Shown: piece by piece, positions 26,575-35,211 of the stretch
Position numbering within the stretch: the first letter of the stretch is position 1
Layout of the letters: each line of letters starts with the position of its first letter
Assembly: GCA_902599315.1 (NCBI GenBank)
Contig: CACKEY010000005.1
Span: 1 to 64,000, forward strand
Reading direction: 5' to 3'
DNA from: an uncultured SAR86 cluster bacterium
GTDB lineage: Bacteria; Pseudomonadota; Gammaproteobacteria; Magnimaribacterales; D2472
Length of the DNA stretch: 64,000 nt
Translations under genes and position numbers: made by a program
The notes under the pieces: model-generated
What the model was told of the DNA's origin: nothing
What the model saw: the letters and a program-made list of their open reading frames with translations, nothing else
Databases searched by the model: none

Positions 26575-28100
26575 TGGCTATTTTTTCTATTTCAAAATCT
26601 GAAACTGGGCAAAAATTATTAACCTTACAAAGTCCAGTTGACCTATCTCATATCGATACCTATGAATGTACATCCTCTGAAGATATTTCAAAAATAATGA
26701 CGCAGGCAAAAATTGCACAAAGTGAATGGAAAAAAACATCACTTAAAGAGCGAGTTGAATTGATGCATAAGGTTGCTGATATTGTGATTCAGCAACAAGA
26801 CAGAATCATGGAAGTAGTTATGAGGGAAACAGGCAAACCTCAACAGGAGGCTATGGCAATGGAAGTGTTTTCTGCCGTTGATTCATTGGTTTTTTATGCA
26901 AAAAGAGCTAAAAAATGGTTATCTGACAAGAAAATTAAGATGCATGGGCCTATGCAGTTCTTAAAGAAAACTATTGTAACCTACAAGCCAAGAGGGGTAG
27001 TTGCTGTTATTACTCCTTGGAATGGACCATTCATCTTATCAATTAACCCTGTGATTCAGGCTGTTTTATGCGGTAATAGTGTTGTTGTAAAACCTTCTGA
27101 AGTAACGCCCATGTCAGGAGCTTTGGTTGAGGAGATATTTGCATTGGCAGAAGCTCCAGTGCATTTAGTTCAAACTGTAATTGGAGATGGCGAAACAGGC
27201 GCAGAACTAATTGATCATGGCCCTGATAAAGTGTCTTTTACTGGCAGTGTTGCTACAGGAAAGAAAATAGCTACCAAATGTGGGGAGATGCTAATTCCTT
27301 ATAGCCTGGAATTGGGTGGCAAAGATGCAATGATTGTTTGCTCTGATGCTGATGTCAAGGATGCAGCCAGTGGTGCTGTTGTAGGTTCTTGTATGAATGC
27401 TGGTCAATATTGTTGTGGCACAGAAAGAATTTATGTAATGGATGATATTTACGATGAGTTTGTAGGCGAAGTTGTTTCTATTACGAAGACACTAATTCAA
27501 TCAAATGATTGTAAGGGTGATGTCGGCCCAACTTTTTGGGATAAACAAATAGAAATAATTGAGGATCATGTAAAAGATGCAATAGATAAGGGAGCGAAAG
27601 TTCTGGTTGGAGGAAAGCGTAATCCAAATTTTGAAGGGCTATATTTTGAACCAACGGTTTTGACCGAGGTAACTCATGAAATGAAGATAATGAAGGATGA
27701 AACTTTTGGACCTATCATTTCAATAATGAAAGTTAGCTCTGAAGAAGAAGCTTTAATGCTAGCCAATCAATCTCATTATGGATTGAATGGGAATGTTTGG
27801 ACCAAAGATTTAATTAAAGGAAAAAAATTAGCTCAATCTATTGAAACAGGAGCATGCTCTGTAAACGATATGGCAATGAGCTATGGCGTTAATGAAGTTC
27901 CTTTTGGAGGTGTTAAAGAAAGTGGCCTAGGAGTAGTTAATGGAGAGGAGGGCTTACTAGCGTATGCTCATGCCATGCCAATTATCATTGGAAAGAAATC
28001 AGCATCTGCATATCCTTATACAGATAAATCTTTTGAGCAACTAAAAGGCGCACTCAAGATTTTCTGGGGAAACAGATTAGTTAGAAAATTATTTGGCTAA
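26574..28100 (+). CDS. NAD(P)-dependent aldehyde dehydrogenase
   Basis: A 508-residue member of the ALDH superfamily, class not resolved. The substrate/cofactor motif TPWNGPF holds the conserved Asn, LELGGKDAMIV the general-base Glu, and NAGQYCCG the nucleophile Cys (first Cys after GQY). The glycine motif FTGSVATGKK binds the cofactor. The C-terminal stretch after about 465 is longer than usual and contains an amphipathic K-R end. It oxidises an aldehyde to the acid. It is translationally coupled to the APH-like kinase gene and converges with the next SDR gene (4-base gap). Confidence 0.93.
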   Translation: MAIFSISKSETGQKLLTLQSPVDLSHIDTYECTSSEDISKIMTQAKIAQSEWKKTSLKERVELMHKVADIVIQQQDRIMEVVMRETGKPQQEAMAMEVFSAVDSLVFYAKRAKKWLSDKKIKMHGPMQFLKKTIVTYKPRGVVAVITPWNGPFILSINPVIQAVLCGNSVVVKPSEVTPMSGALVEEIFALAEAPVHLVQTVIGDGETGAELIDHGPDKVSFTGSVATGKKIATKCGEMLIPYSLELGGKDAMIVCSDADVKDAASGAVVGSCMNAGQYCCGTERIYVMDDIYDEFVGEVVSITKTLIQSNDCKGDVGPTFWDKQIEIIEDHVKDAIDKGAKVLVGGKRNPNFEGLYFEPTVLTEVTHEMKIMKDETFGPIISIMKVSSEEEALMLANQSHYGLNGNVWTKDLIKGKKLAQSIETGACSVNDMAMSYGVNEVPFGGVKESGLGVVNGEEGLLAYAHAMPIIIGKKSASAYPYTDKSFEQLKGALKIFWGNRLVRKLFG

Positions 28101-28104
28101 TAAT

Positions 28105-28869
28105 TTATTTCGGTTTTGCAACTTCAAGGTAGGTTGGCTTTTCGCCGCCTCCATGAACATCTAAAGATGCTCCTGTTACCCATTCTGAAAGATTTGATGC
28201 AAAGAACAAGCAGGCATTTGCAACATCAGATGGTTTACCCATTCTTTTCATTGGAATGGTTTTAGCAATTTTATTCATTTCTTTTTTGCTGCCGTAATGA
28301 ACCAATGAATTTTCAGTCTCAATATAGCCAACGACTATACTATTTACTTTTATTTTTGGAGCCCATTCAACTGCTAAAGTTTTTGTTAGATTTACAAGTC
28401 CTCCCTTTGCTGCGCCATAAGCAGCACTTCCAGGGGTTGGTCTATTAGCTGTAACGCTTGAAATATTTATTATGTTAGAGACAGTTTTTTGTTTCATCAT
28501 AATTTTTGCAAATCTTTGGCTCACATTTAATGGAGCAGTCAAATTTAAATCAATTATGGCTTCATGAAATCTGTTTGACGCTGAAAGGGCTTTTACTAAG
28601 GGAGCACCTCCAGCATTATTAATTAATACATCGACTGATTTTGTCTTGGTTTTAATATTTTTGACTGCAGCGTCTATAGAATTTATATCTCTGATATCAC
28701 ATTCTACAAAAATAGCTTTATTTCCTTTAGCCATTATCAATTTTTTAGGTTTTTGTCTCGCAAGAATAAAAACCTCTGCATCATGCCTTAAAAAGGTTTT
28801 AGTTATTTCAGCACCAATACCTCTGGTTCCCCCAGTCACTACTATTGATTTATTTTTAAGATTTATCAT
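28105..28869 (-). CDS. SDR family oxidoreductase
   Basis: A 254-residue short-chain dehydrogenase: TGGTRGIG (about 12-19), NNAG at about 88, catalytic Ser in INISSVTA, YGAAK, and the TGASLDVHGG end. The frame is open 40 codons further (to 28989), but that extension is AT-rich, unlike an SDR, and would cover the divergent npdG promoter, so the ATG at 28869 is chosen. Substrate unknown; a 3-oxoacyl or hydroxysteroid type is plausible. It is divergent from the F420 operon. Confidence 0.88.
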   Translation of the reverse strand: MINLKNKSIVVTGGTRGIGAEITKTFLRHDAEVFILARQKPKKLIMAKGNKAIFVECDIRDINSIDAAVKNIKTKTKSVDVLINNAGGAPLVKALSASNRFHEAIIDLNLTAPLNVSQRFAKIMMKQKTVSNIINISSVTANRPTPGSAAYGAAKGGLVNLTKTLAVEWAPKIKVNSIVVGYIETENSLVHYGSKKEMNKIAKTIPMKRMGKPSDVANACLFFASNLSEWVTGASLDVHGGGEKPTYLEVAKPK

Positions 28870-28968
28870 TCTTAACTTATTTAATTTAACGTAATTATAA
28901 ATTATGAACTGATAAGTAAAATTAACAAATTTTTCTTTTTTATCAGCAATGACTTGTAAATTAGTTTG

Positions 28969-28974
28969 TATAAT
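28969..28974 (+). promoter_or_regulatory. Candidate -10 box of the F420 operon
   Basis: A perfect TATAAT lies 29 bases before the npdG start, with AGGAGA at 28992-28997 as a good ribosome site. The -35 is not clear (TGACTT is too close). Region 28870-29003 holds nothing else. Confidence 0.4.
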
Positions 28975-29003
28975 AGTTTTCAAAAACAATTAGGAGAATT
29001 TCA

Positions 29004-29636
29004 ATGAAAATAGCTATTCTTGGCGGAACTGGCTCACTTGGTAAGGGTCTGGCTTCAAGATGGATAAAAGCTGGTCACGATGTATTAATAGGAAGCCGTG
29101 ACCTAGAAAAAGCTCAAGAATCTGCAAAGGGGCTAAATTTATTTAATTCTTCGGGAATGTTAAACGAAGAAGCTGCAAAATCGTGTGAGCTCGCATGTTT
29201 AACCGTTCCATTTGCCCACCAAGAAAATACTCTAAAAAGTATAGGTAACGCATTAGATAATAAAATAATGATAGATGCTACAGTTCCTTTAATGCCTCCA
29301 AAGGTAATGCGTGTTCAATTACCACAGGAGGGCTCTGCGGCTTTAAAAGCTCAATCGATTCTTGGTGAAAAAACAATTGTAGTTTCTGCATTTCAAAATA
29401 TTTCTGCTGAATTATTGCAAACGGATGCTGACATTGAATGTGATGTACTAGTAGCCGGTGATTTTATTGATGCTCGAAGCACCGTAATATCTCTTGCAGA
29501 GGATGCTGGTTTAACCGCATGGCATGCTGGACCATTATGTAATTCTGCAGCTGCAGAGGCATTAACCTCAATTTTAATTGCAATAAATAAGAAACATTCG
29601 CTTGCACACTCCGGTATAAAAATTACCGGACATTAA
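29004..29636 (+). CDS. npdG: NADPH-dependent F420 reductase
   Basis: A 210-residue Rossmann protein of the Fno/NpdG family. It begins with ILGGTGSLGKGLASRW and GSRDLEKA (nucleotide binding, Arg typical for NADPH), has a middle LTVPFAHQ, and ends with the family's HAGPL-N-S-A-A-A-E-A-L-T-S and the K-H-S-x-x-H-[SA]-GI-x-ITG. It moves hydride between NADPH and F420, making F420H2 available. It is the first gene of the F420 operon, with the cofE reading frame opening directly after it, so cofactor making and reduction are co-expressed. Confidence 0.92.
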   Translation: MKIAILGGTGSLGKGLASRWIKAGHDVLIGSRDLEKAQESAKGLNLFNSSGMLNEEAAKSCELACLTVPFAHQENTLKSIGNALDNKIMIDATVPLMPPKVMRVQLPQEGSAALKAQSILGEKTIVVSAFQNISAELLQTDADIECDVLVAGDFIDARSTVISLAEDAGLTAWHAGPLCNSAAAEALTSILIAINKKHSLAHSGIKITGH

Positions 29637-29650
29637 ACACTGGATAAATT

Positions 29651-30412
29651 ATTAAATCTATAAATCTCAAAGCGCTAGAGACTATCCCGCTGATTCAGCC
29701 TGGAGATAATTTATCTCAATTGATCATAGACTCTCTTAAAAAAGAATCAATTAAAATTAATGATGGCGATGTCTTTGCAGTGGCTCAAAAAATTATTTCA
29801 AAATCAGAAGACAGATACTTAGATATATCTGATATTTCCCCCTCAAAAGAAGCTATAGAATTATCTAAAAAACTTGCAAAAGAACCAAATTTTATTCAGG
29901 CAATATTAAACGAATCAAAAAAAGTTGTCAGATATAGGATGGGAGTATTAATTGTAGAACACAAGCTTGGTTTTATTCATGCCAATGCAGGTATTGATAG
30001 ATCAAATATTGATCAAGAAAAAGACATTGTATTATTGTTGCCGGAAGATCCGGATCTATCTGCTAAAAAACTATCTGAATCTTTATCCAAGCACTTGAAA
30101 AAAAATATATCAGTAATTATTACAGATACCATGGGAAGACCATTTAGAAATGGAATAGTTGGCTTTACGATCGGAAGTCATAATATTGAATGCCTTATTG
30201 ACGAAAGAGGTAATAAAGATCTTTACGGCAATACGCTTAAATTTACTCAAATTGCAATTGCTGATGAATTAGCCGCTGCATCATCTTTGTTGATGGGTCA
30301 AGCCGCACAAAAAAAACCAGTTGTGCTAATTAGCGGTTATAAATTTATTGAAAGTAATGTCTCAAACGCAAAAACATTAATTCGCTCAGAGGAAGAAGAT
30401 TTATTTAGATGA
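29651..30412 (+). CDS. cofE: F420-0:gamma-glutamyl ligase, probable ATT start
   Basis: CofE adds glutamates to F420-0 using GTP. This copy (253 residues) is a stand-alone CofE with no FbiB nitroreductase half. Family blocks are clear: IPLIQPGDNL near the N-terminus, DGDVFAVAQKIISKSE, ITDTMGRPFRNGIVGFTIG and LYGNTLKFTQIAIADELA. The first usual start (TTG 29720) would delete IPLIQPGD. Upstream, in frame after a stop at 29645, only ATT codons (29648 and 29651) can serve, with GGA six bases before 29651. So an ATT start or a sequence error is implied. It overlaps cofD by 4 bases. Confidence 0.88.
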   Translation: MKSINLKALETIPLIQPGDNLSQLIIDSLKKESIKINDGDVFAVAQKIISKSEDRYLDISDISPSKEAIELSKKLAKEPNFIQAILNESKKVVRYRMGVLIVEHKLGFIHANAGIDRSNIDQEKDIVLLLPEDPDLSAKKLSESLSKHLKKNISVIITDTMGRPFRNGIVGFTIGSHNIECLIDERGNKDLYGNTLKFTQIAIADELAAASSLLMGQAAQKKPVVLISGYKFIESNVSNAKTLIRSEEEDLFR

Positions 30413-31338
30413 AAAATTATCTTTTACTTTGTGGAGGAGTTGGCGGAGCCAAGCTTGCATTAGGCTTTAAAAACATATTACCTGAAGAAAATTTAGCTAT
30501 TGTTGTAAATACTGGAGATGATTTTACGCATCTTAATCTAAAGATTTGTCCAGACCTAGATACCGTTATGTATACCCTTGCTGGTGAGTCAGATGTTTCA
30601 AAAGGTTGGGGTAGAAAAAATGAAACATGGAATATGCTTTCAGCCTTAGCTGATATGGATGGTGAAACTTGGTTTCAACTTGGCGACAAAGATTTAGCAA
30701 CTCATATTCAAAGGACAAGATTAATAAAATCAGGCAATTCTCTTTCAGAGGCAACAATGAAACTATGCCATTCTTTTAATTTGCCTCAATTTATTTTTCC
30801 AATGAGTGATGAGCCGGTTGAAACATATATCCAGACTGAAAATAGGCTTTTATCTTTTCAAGAATATTTTGTAAAACTTAAATGCGAACCCCCGGTTACT
30901 GATTTTGTTTTTAAAGGTCTTGATAAAGCTAAATTTAATAAAGATATAGACCTATTGTCATTCGATGAAATTATCATTTGTCCATCAAATCCATATGTAA
31001 GTATCAATCCCATGTTGCAACTTTCAAGTCTCCAAGACCATCTTAGAAAATTTCCAGAAAAAGTTACTGTAATAAGTCCAATTGTAAATTCAAAATCTCT
31101 CAAAGGACCAACAGCAAAAATGATGTTAGAACTTGGTCATGAGATAAGCGTGAATACAATCGGGGAATTTTATAAAAATTACTCTCATAGAATTTTTATC
31201 GATGCTGCTGATAAAGAAAATTCTGACTTTCTCACAGCAGTAGGTTACGAAGTTCATTGTAGTAATTTAGTTATGAATAACACACTTTCTAAAAATAAAC
31301 TCGCAGATAACATAATAAAAGTTCTTGAAGGAAGATAA
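30409..31338 (+). CDS. cofD: 2-phospho-L-lactate transferase (F420 pathway)
   Basis: A 309-residue CofD. N-terminal GGVGGAK (9-15) and VNTGDDF...CPDLDTVMYTLAG are diagnostic. It joins the phospholactyl-type group from the CofC product to FO, giving F420-0 or dehydro-F420-0. Which C3 acid is used (phosphoenolpyruvate, 2-phospholactate or 3-phosphoglycerate) cannot be told here. It overlaps cofE by 4 bases and abuts cofC, so it is tightly coupled. Confidence 0.95.
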   Translation: MKNYLLLCGGVGGAKLALGFKNILPEENLAIVVNTGDDFTHLNLKICPDLDTVMYTLAGESDVSKGWGRKNETWNMLSALADMDGETWFQLGDKDLATHIQRTRLIKSGNSLSEATMKLCHSFNLPQFIFPMSDEPVETYIQTENRLLSFQEYFVKLKCEPPVTDFVFKGLDKAKFNKDIDLLSFDEIIICPSNPYVSINPMLQLSSLQDHLRKFPEKVTVISPIVNSKSLKGPTAKMMLELGHEISVNTIGEFYKNYSHRIFIDAADKENSDFLTAVGYEVHCSNLVMNNTLSKNKLADNIIKVLEGR

Positions 31339-31914
31339 ATGGCAATTTCTGCATTTATACCAATAAAAAATTTTGAGATTTCTAAAGAAAGACTATCTAA
31401 TATTCTTAGCTCATCTGAAAGATCTAACCTTGCCGAGAGAATGGCTCGTCATACTGTAAAGACTTTAGTTGACTCAGATATATGCGAGTCTATTTTCATT
31501 GTCACTAATGATAAGGAATTGATGTTTGATGAAGCTAAATCTTTTTATACAAGCTCACCTTTAAATAATGCCCTTAACGAAGCTATTAGATCTCACAATA
31601 AAAATGAAATTATTTTAATCATGCATGCTGACTTACCAAGAATTAATGAATTAGACCTTCATTTACTAAAGAATAAGTTCTCAAATCAAAAAGTAAGCAT
31701 TGTTTCAGATCTTCTTAAAAACGGAACAAATTGCTTAATGTATGAAGCATCACAAAATTTTGAGCTAAAATTTGGATTAAATAGCTATAATCTTTTTACA
31801 GAAGAATTTAAGAAAAATAACATTAGCTTTCAAGACATAAACTTAAGCACGCTGCAAGATGATCTTGACTCAGAGGAAGATTACTTCAAACTTGTGAAAC
31901 ATATTAATGGTTAA
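31339..31914 (+). CDS. cofC: Phospholactate/PEP guanylyltransferase (F420 pathway)
   Basis: A 191-residue nucleotidyltransferase: IPIKNFEISKERLSNILSS at the start, MHADLPRI for the metal site, GTNCLMY, and LQDDLDSEEDY at the C-terminus, all typical of CofC/FbiD. It activates the C3 phospho-acid with GTP for CofD. It begins directly at the end of cofD and overlaps fbiC by 8 bases. Confidence 0.93.
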   Translation: MAISAFIPIKNFEISKERLSNILSSSERSNLAERMARHTVKTLVDSDICESIFIVTNDKELMFDEAKSFYTSSPLNNALNEAIRSHNKNEIILIMHADLPRINELDLHLLKNKFSNQKVSIVSDLLKNGTNCLMYEASQNFELKFGLNSYNLFTEEFKKNNISFQDINLSTLQDDLDSEEDYFKLVKHING

Positions 31915-34333
31915 TAAATTGAAAATTCAAGAACAATCTAACTTATCTCTTAAAAAGATAATTCAACATGAAAATATTAAATTTTCTGAATTAAAAGCTT
32001 TGAGTAATGTTTGTTTGTCAGAATCACTGATTGAGGCTGCATTTAATAAAAAAAAATATTATTTTCAAGATACCCTTACTTATTCACCTAAAGTCTTTAT
32101 ACCATTAACATTTTTGTGTAGAGATGTTTGTCATTACTGCACATTTGCTAAAACACCAAAAAAAGTAGAATCTCCATACCTATCAATTCAAGAAGTCGTT
32201 TCTATTGCAAAAGAGGGTGAGAGTAGGGGTTGTTATGAGGCATTATTCACTTTAGGAGATAAGCCAGAGCTGAGATATAAAGCTGCACGCGATTGGTTAA
32301 AAATTAATGGTTTTAAAACAACAAATGAATACCTGGGTGCTTGTGCAGATGCTGTTTTAAATGAAACTTCCCTTATTCCTCATTTGAATTCAGGGTGTCT
32401 TACATCAGAAGAAATTTCTAAATTAAAGCCACTAAGTGGCTCAATGGGATTAATGGTTGAATCACTGTCTTCAAAGCTCACTGAAAAAGGCCAGCCTCAT
32501 TATGGATCTCCTGACAAAGAACCAGAATTTAGAATGAAGACACTAATAGAAGCCGGTAAACAAAAAATTCCATTTACAACGGGAATTTTAATAGGAATTG
32601 GTGAGACACGTTTAGATAGACTCGAATCTCTTTATGAAATTTCTAAACTGCACAAGCAATACAATCATATTCAAGAAGTCATTGTTCAAAACTTCAAACC
32701 GAAGCCAAATACATTAATGGCAAATTCTCCTGAGCCTTCATTCGATGAGTTAATTTGGACAATTGCTATGGCAAGGTTAATTTTACCTGGTGATATTAGT
32801 GTGCAGGTTCCACCAAATCTAAACGTTGAACATATTAAAAAATTAACCGTATCTGGTATCAATGATTTTGGAGGAATTTCTCCAGTAACTAAGGACTATG
32901 TAAATCCAGAGGCTCCCTGGCCAGAAATAGAAAAGCTTGGTAAATTAGCTTTACATTCTAATCAGTCACTGGTTGCCCGAACAACACTTTATCCTAAGTA
33001 TTTTGCAAATCTTAATGAGTTCTCATCACCCTCGATAGCCTCTAAATTACTTAATATTACTGATGCAAGATCATTAATTAGATCTGATAATTGGAAATCT
33101 GGAGTAAGTTATCATATTCCACTGTATTCAAAGTATACCTGTAATACTAACATTCAAAAGACCATTCAAGAGGTTGAATTAAATCCTTCTATAGATAATT
33201 TACAAAGGTTATTAGAGTCAAATGATAAAGATTTTCAATATATCGTTGATTATGCAAATAACAAGAAATTTGAAACTTTTGGGAAGGATGTAAGCTTTGT
33301 GGTAAATAGAAATATCAACTATACAAATATATGCTCTTACAAGTGTAACTTTTGTGCTTTTTCAAAAGGAAGAGGGCACGATGATCTAAGGGGTCAGCCG
33401 TACAATATTTCTCATGCTGAGATAGTAAGAAGAACAAAAGAAGCTATTGATAGAGGCGCAACCGAAGTATGCTTACAAGGCGGTATTCATCCAAAATATA
33501 CCGGCCGAACTTATATTGAAATAGTTAAATCTATAAGATCAGTTTCTAGTTCTGTCCATATCCATGCATTTTCTCCGCTTGAAATAGATCATGGCAGAAA
33601 GACATTAAATATTTCTTCTAAAGAATTTCTACAAGAGTTAAAAAATGTTGGCCTAAATTCTCTTCCAGGAACTGCAGCTGAAATTTTGCATGATGATATT
33701 AGGTCAAAAATATGTCCAGATAAACTGACTACATCTCAATGGATTGAAATTATCAAGACTGCTCATAACGTTGGATTACCCTCAACATCTACAATGATGT
33801 TTGGTCATGTTGAGAATATGTCTCACGTTGCTCATCATCTGCTTAAATTAAATAACCTTCAATTAGAAACCAATGGAATAACAGAGTTTGTTCCTCTGCC
33901 TTTTGTGGCTGATGAAGCCCCTATTTATAGAAAGGGTCTTGCAAGACCCGGACCTACCTTTAAAGAATCCATTTTAGTCCATTCTGTTGCAAGAATTCTT
34001 TTCAATGACAAAATCAATAACATTCAGGGCTCTTGGGTAAAAATGGGCCTTCCAGGATTAAAGTTTCTTTTAACTGCAGGAATTAATGACATTGGAGGAG
34101 TGCTCATGAATGAATCAATAACAAGATCTGCTGGTGCCGCTTTTGGTCAAGAATTATTTTTAGAGGATGTTCTTAAAATTACTGATGAGCTAGACCTTAA
34201 TTTAATCCAGCGCAACACTTTATATCATTCCATGCCTAATAGAATTAAAGATTTGATAGAACTTCAATCAATTCCTTTGCTTCCAATAAATAATGATTAT
34301 CATAAACCTAAAAAAATAATTAATTCACTATGA
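31907..34333 (+). CDS. fbiC: FO synthase, fused CofG-CofH
   Basis: An 808-residue bifunctional radical-SAM enzyme that makes the deazaflavin FO from tyrosine and 5-amino-6-ribitylaminouracil. The N-terminal CofG half has the cluster C71/C75/C78 (CRDVCHYC); the C-terminal CofH half has C476/C480/C483 (CSYKCNFC), followed by AFSKGRGHDD. The fusion is the actinobacterial FbiC layout, though slightly shorter. Both halves look intact. It overlaps cofC by 8 bases and the DUF1295 gene by 4, inside one operon. Confidence 0.96.
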   Translation: MVNKLKIQEQSNLSLKKIIQHENIKFSELKALSNVCLSESLIEAAFNKKKYYFQDTLTYSPKVFIPLTFLCRDVCHYCTFAKTPKKVESPYLSIQEVVSIAKEGESRGCYEALFTLGDKPELRYKAARDWLKINGFKTTNEYLGACADAVLNETSLIPHLNSGCLTSEEISKLKPLSGSMGLMVESLSSKLTEKGQPHYGSPDKEPEFRMKTLIEAGKQKIPFTTGILIGIGETRLDRLESLYEISKLHKQYNHIQEVIVQNFKPKPNTLMANSPEPSFDELIWTIAMARLILPGDISVQVPPNLNVEHIKKLTVSGINDFGGISPVTKDYVNPEAPWPEIEKLGKLALHSNQSLVARTTLYPKYFANLNEFSSPSIASKLLNITDARSLIRSDNWKSGVSYHIPLYSKYTCNTNIQKTIQEVELNPSIDNLQRLLESNDKDFQYIVDYANNKKFETFGKDVSFVVNRNINYTNICSYKCNFCAFSKGRGHDDLRGQPYNISHAEIVRRTKEAIDRGATEVCLQGGIHPKYTGRTYIEIVKSIRSVSSSVHIHAFSPLEIDHGRKTLNISSKEFLQELKNVGLNSLPGTAAEILHDDIRSKICPDKLTTSQWIEIIKTAHNVGLPSTSTMMFGHVENMSHVAHHLLKLNNLQLETNGITEFVPLPFVADEAPIYRKGLARPGPTFKESILVHSVARILFNDKINNIQGSWVKMGLPGLKFLLTAGINDIGGVLMNESITRSAGAAFGQELFLEDVLKITDELDLNLIQRNTLYHSMPNRIKDLIELQSIPLLPINNDYHKPKKIINSL

Positions 34334-35208
34334 AGACAAAACTATTACATCTGTCAGTGATAACGCTAGGATACGTTGCTTGTATATACTCAATGCAACT
34401 TACTTGGGAACTTTCATCCAATTTTTCATTACCTCTTAAAGTATTTATATGTCATGTTGAAGCTACGGTCTTTATTTATTTTTTGAGCGTCATATTTAAT
34501 AACTCAAGTTGGTATGATGCTTTTTGGTCAGTTATTCCTGTTGTACTTGCTGTAATATGCTGGTCTGATCTTGCGGCTGCTGGAAATACTCAGAGAGCAT
34601 TGTTAATGCACGCCTGTTTACTTTTTTGGGCTATTCGTCTTACTTATAATTGGATGAGATCATGGGATGGATTTTCACATGAAGATTGGCGTTATGTAAT
34701 GATGAAAGCAAAAACTAAAAATAAATTTGAATATTTTATTGTTGATTTTGGGTCTATCCATCTCATACCAACAATATGCGTCTATTTAGCACTGCTTCCA
34801 ATGATATTTGCACTTGCTTATCCAGGCAATGGCTTAAATATGCTTGATATTGTTGCTGCCTTACTATCTGTAATTGCAGTAATAATACAAATTATTTCTG
34901 ATCAACAAATGTATAACTTCAGAAATAACATGACCGAGTCAAAAACTATGCAGACTGGCTTATGGTTTTATTCAAGACACCCTAATTATTTCGGTGAAAT
35001 ACTTTTTTGGTTTAGTTTGTTTGTGTTTGCGATAGCTTCAAGTATGTCGTTTGCATGGCTTTTGATCGGCTGTATTGTGATGTATGCTCTTATAGCAATT
35101 GCATCTGTGTCAATGATGGATAAAAGATCATTAAATAGACGAGCAGATTTTAAAGATTATATGGAATCTACTCCTGCGATCTTTATTAACTTTTTTAAAA
35201 AAAGCTAA
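34330..35208 (+). CDS. DUF1295 steroid 5-alpha-reductase-like membrane protein
   Basis: A 292-residue protein with about seven hydrophobic segments. The C-terminal domain has the DUF1295 / steroid 5-alpha reductase / ICMT-like signature: AIRLTYNW, WDGFSHEDWRY, then TGLWFYSRHPNYFGEILFW (about 216-234), where RHPNY binds the cofactor. Related proteins reduce enone double bonds in steroids or lipids; the exact role is unknown. Its start overlaps the fbiC stop by 4 bases, so it is made together with F420 enzymes, and the M20 gene follows in 3 bases. Confidence 0.87.
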   Translation: MKTKLLHLSVITLGYVACIYSMQLTWELSSNFSLPLKVFICHVEATVFIYFLSVIFNNSSWYDAFWSVIPVVLAVICWSDLAAAGNTQRALLMHACLLFWAIRLTYNWMRSWDGFSHEDWRYVMMKAKTKNKFEYFIVDFGSIHLIPTICVYLALLPMIFALAYPGNGLNMLDIVAALLSVIAVIIQIISDQQMYNFRNNMTESKTMQTGLWFYSRHPNYFGEILFWFSLFVFAIASSMSFAWLLIGCIVMYALIAIASVSMMDKRSLNRRADFKDYMESTPAIFINFFKKS

Positions 35209-35211
35209 CCC

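Noticed and set aside
20433-28100. An F420-dependent luciferase-like or split-barrel enzyme among the cluster genes
   Set aside because: None of the proteins shows LLM or FDOR motifs, so no F420 user is claimed in the window.
28870-28989. N-terminal extension of the SDR at 28105-28869
   Set aside because: It would cover the npdG promoter, is AT-rich and does not look like an SDR N-terminus.
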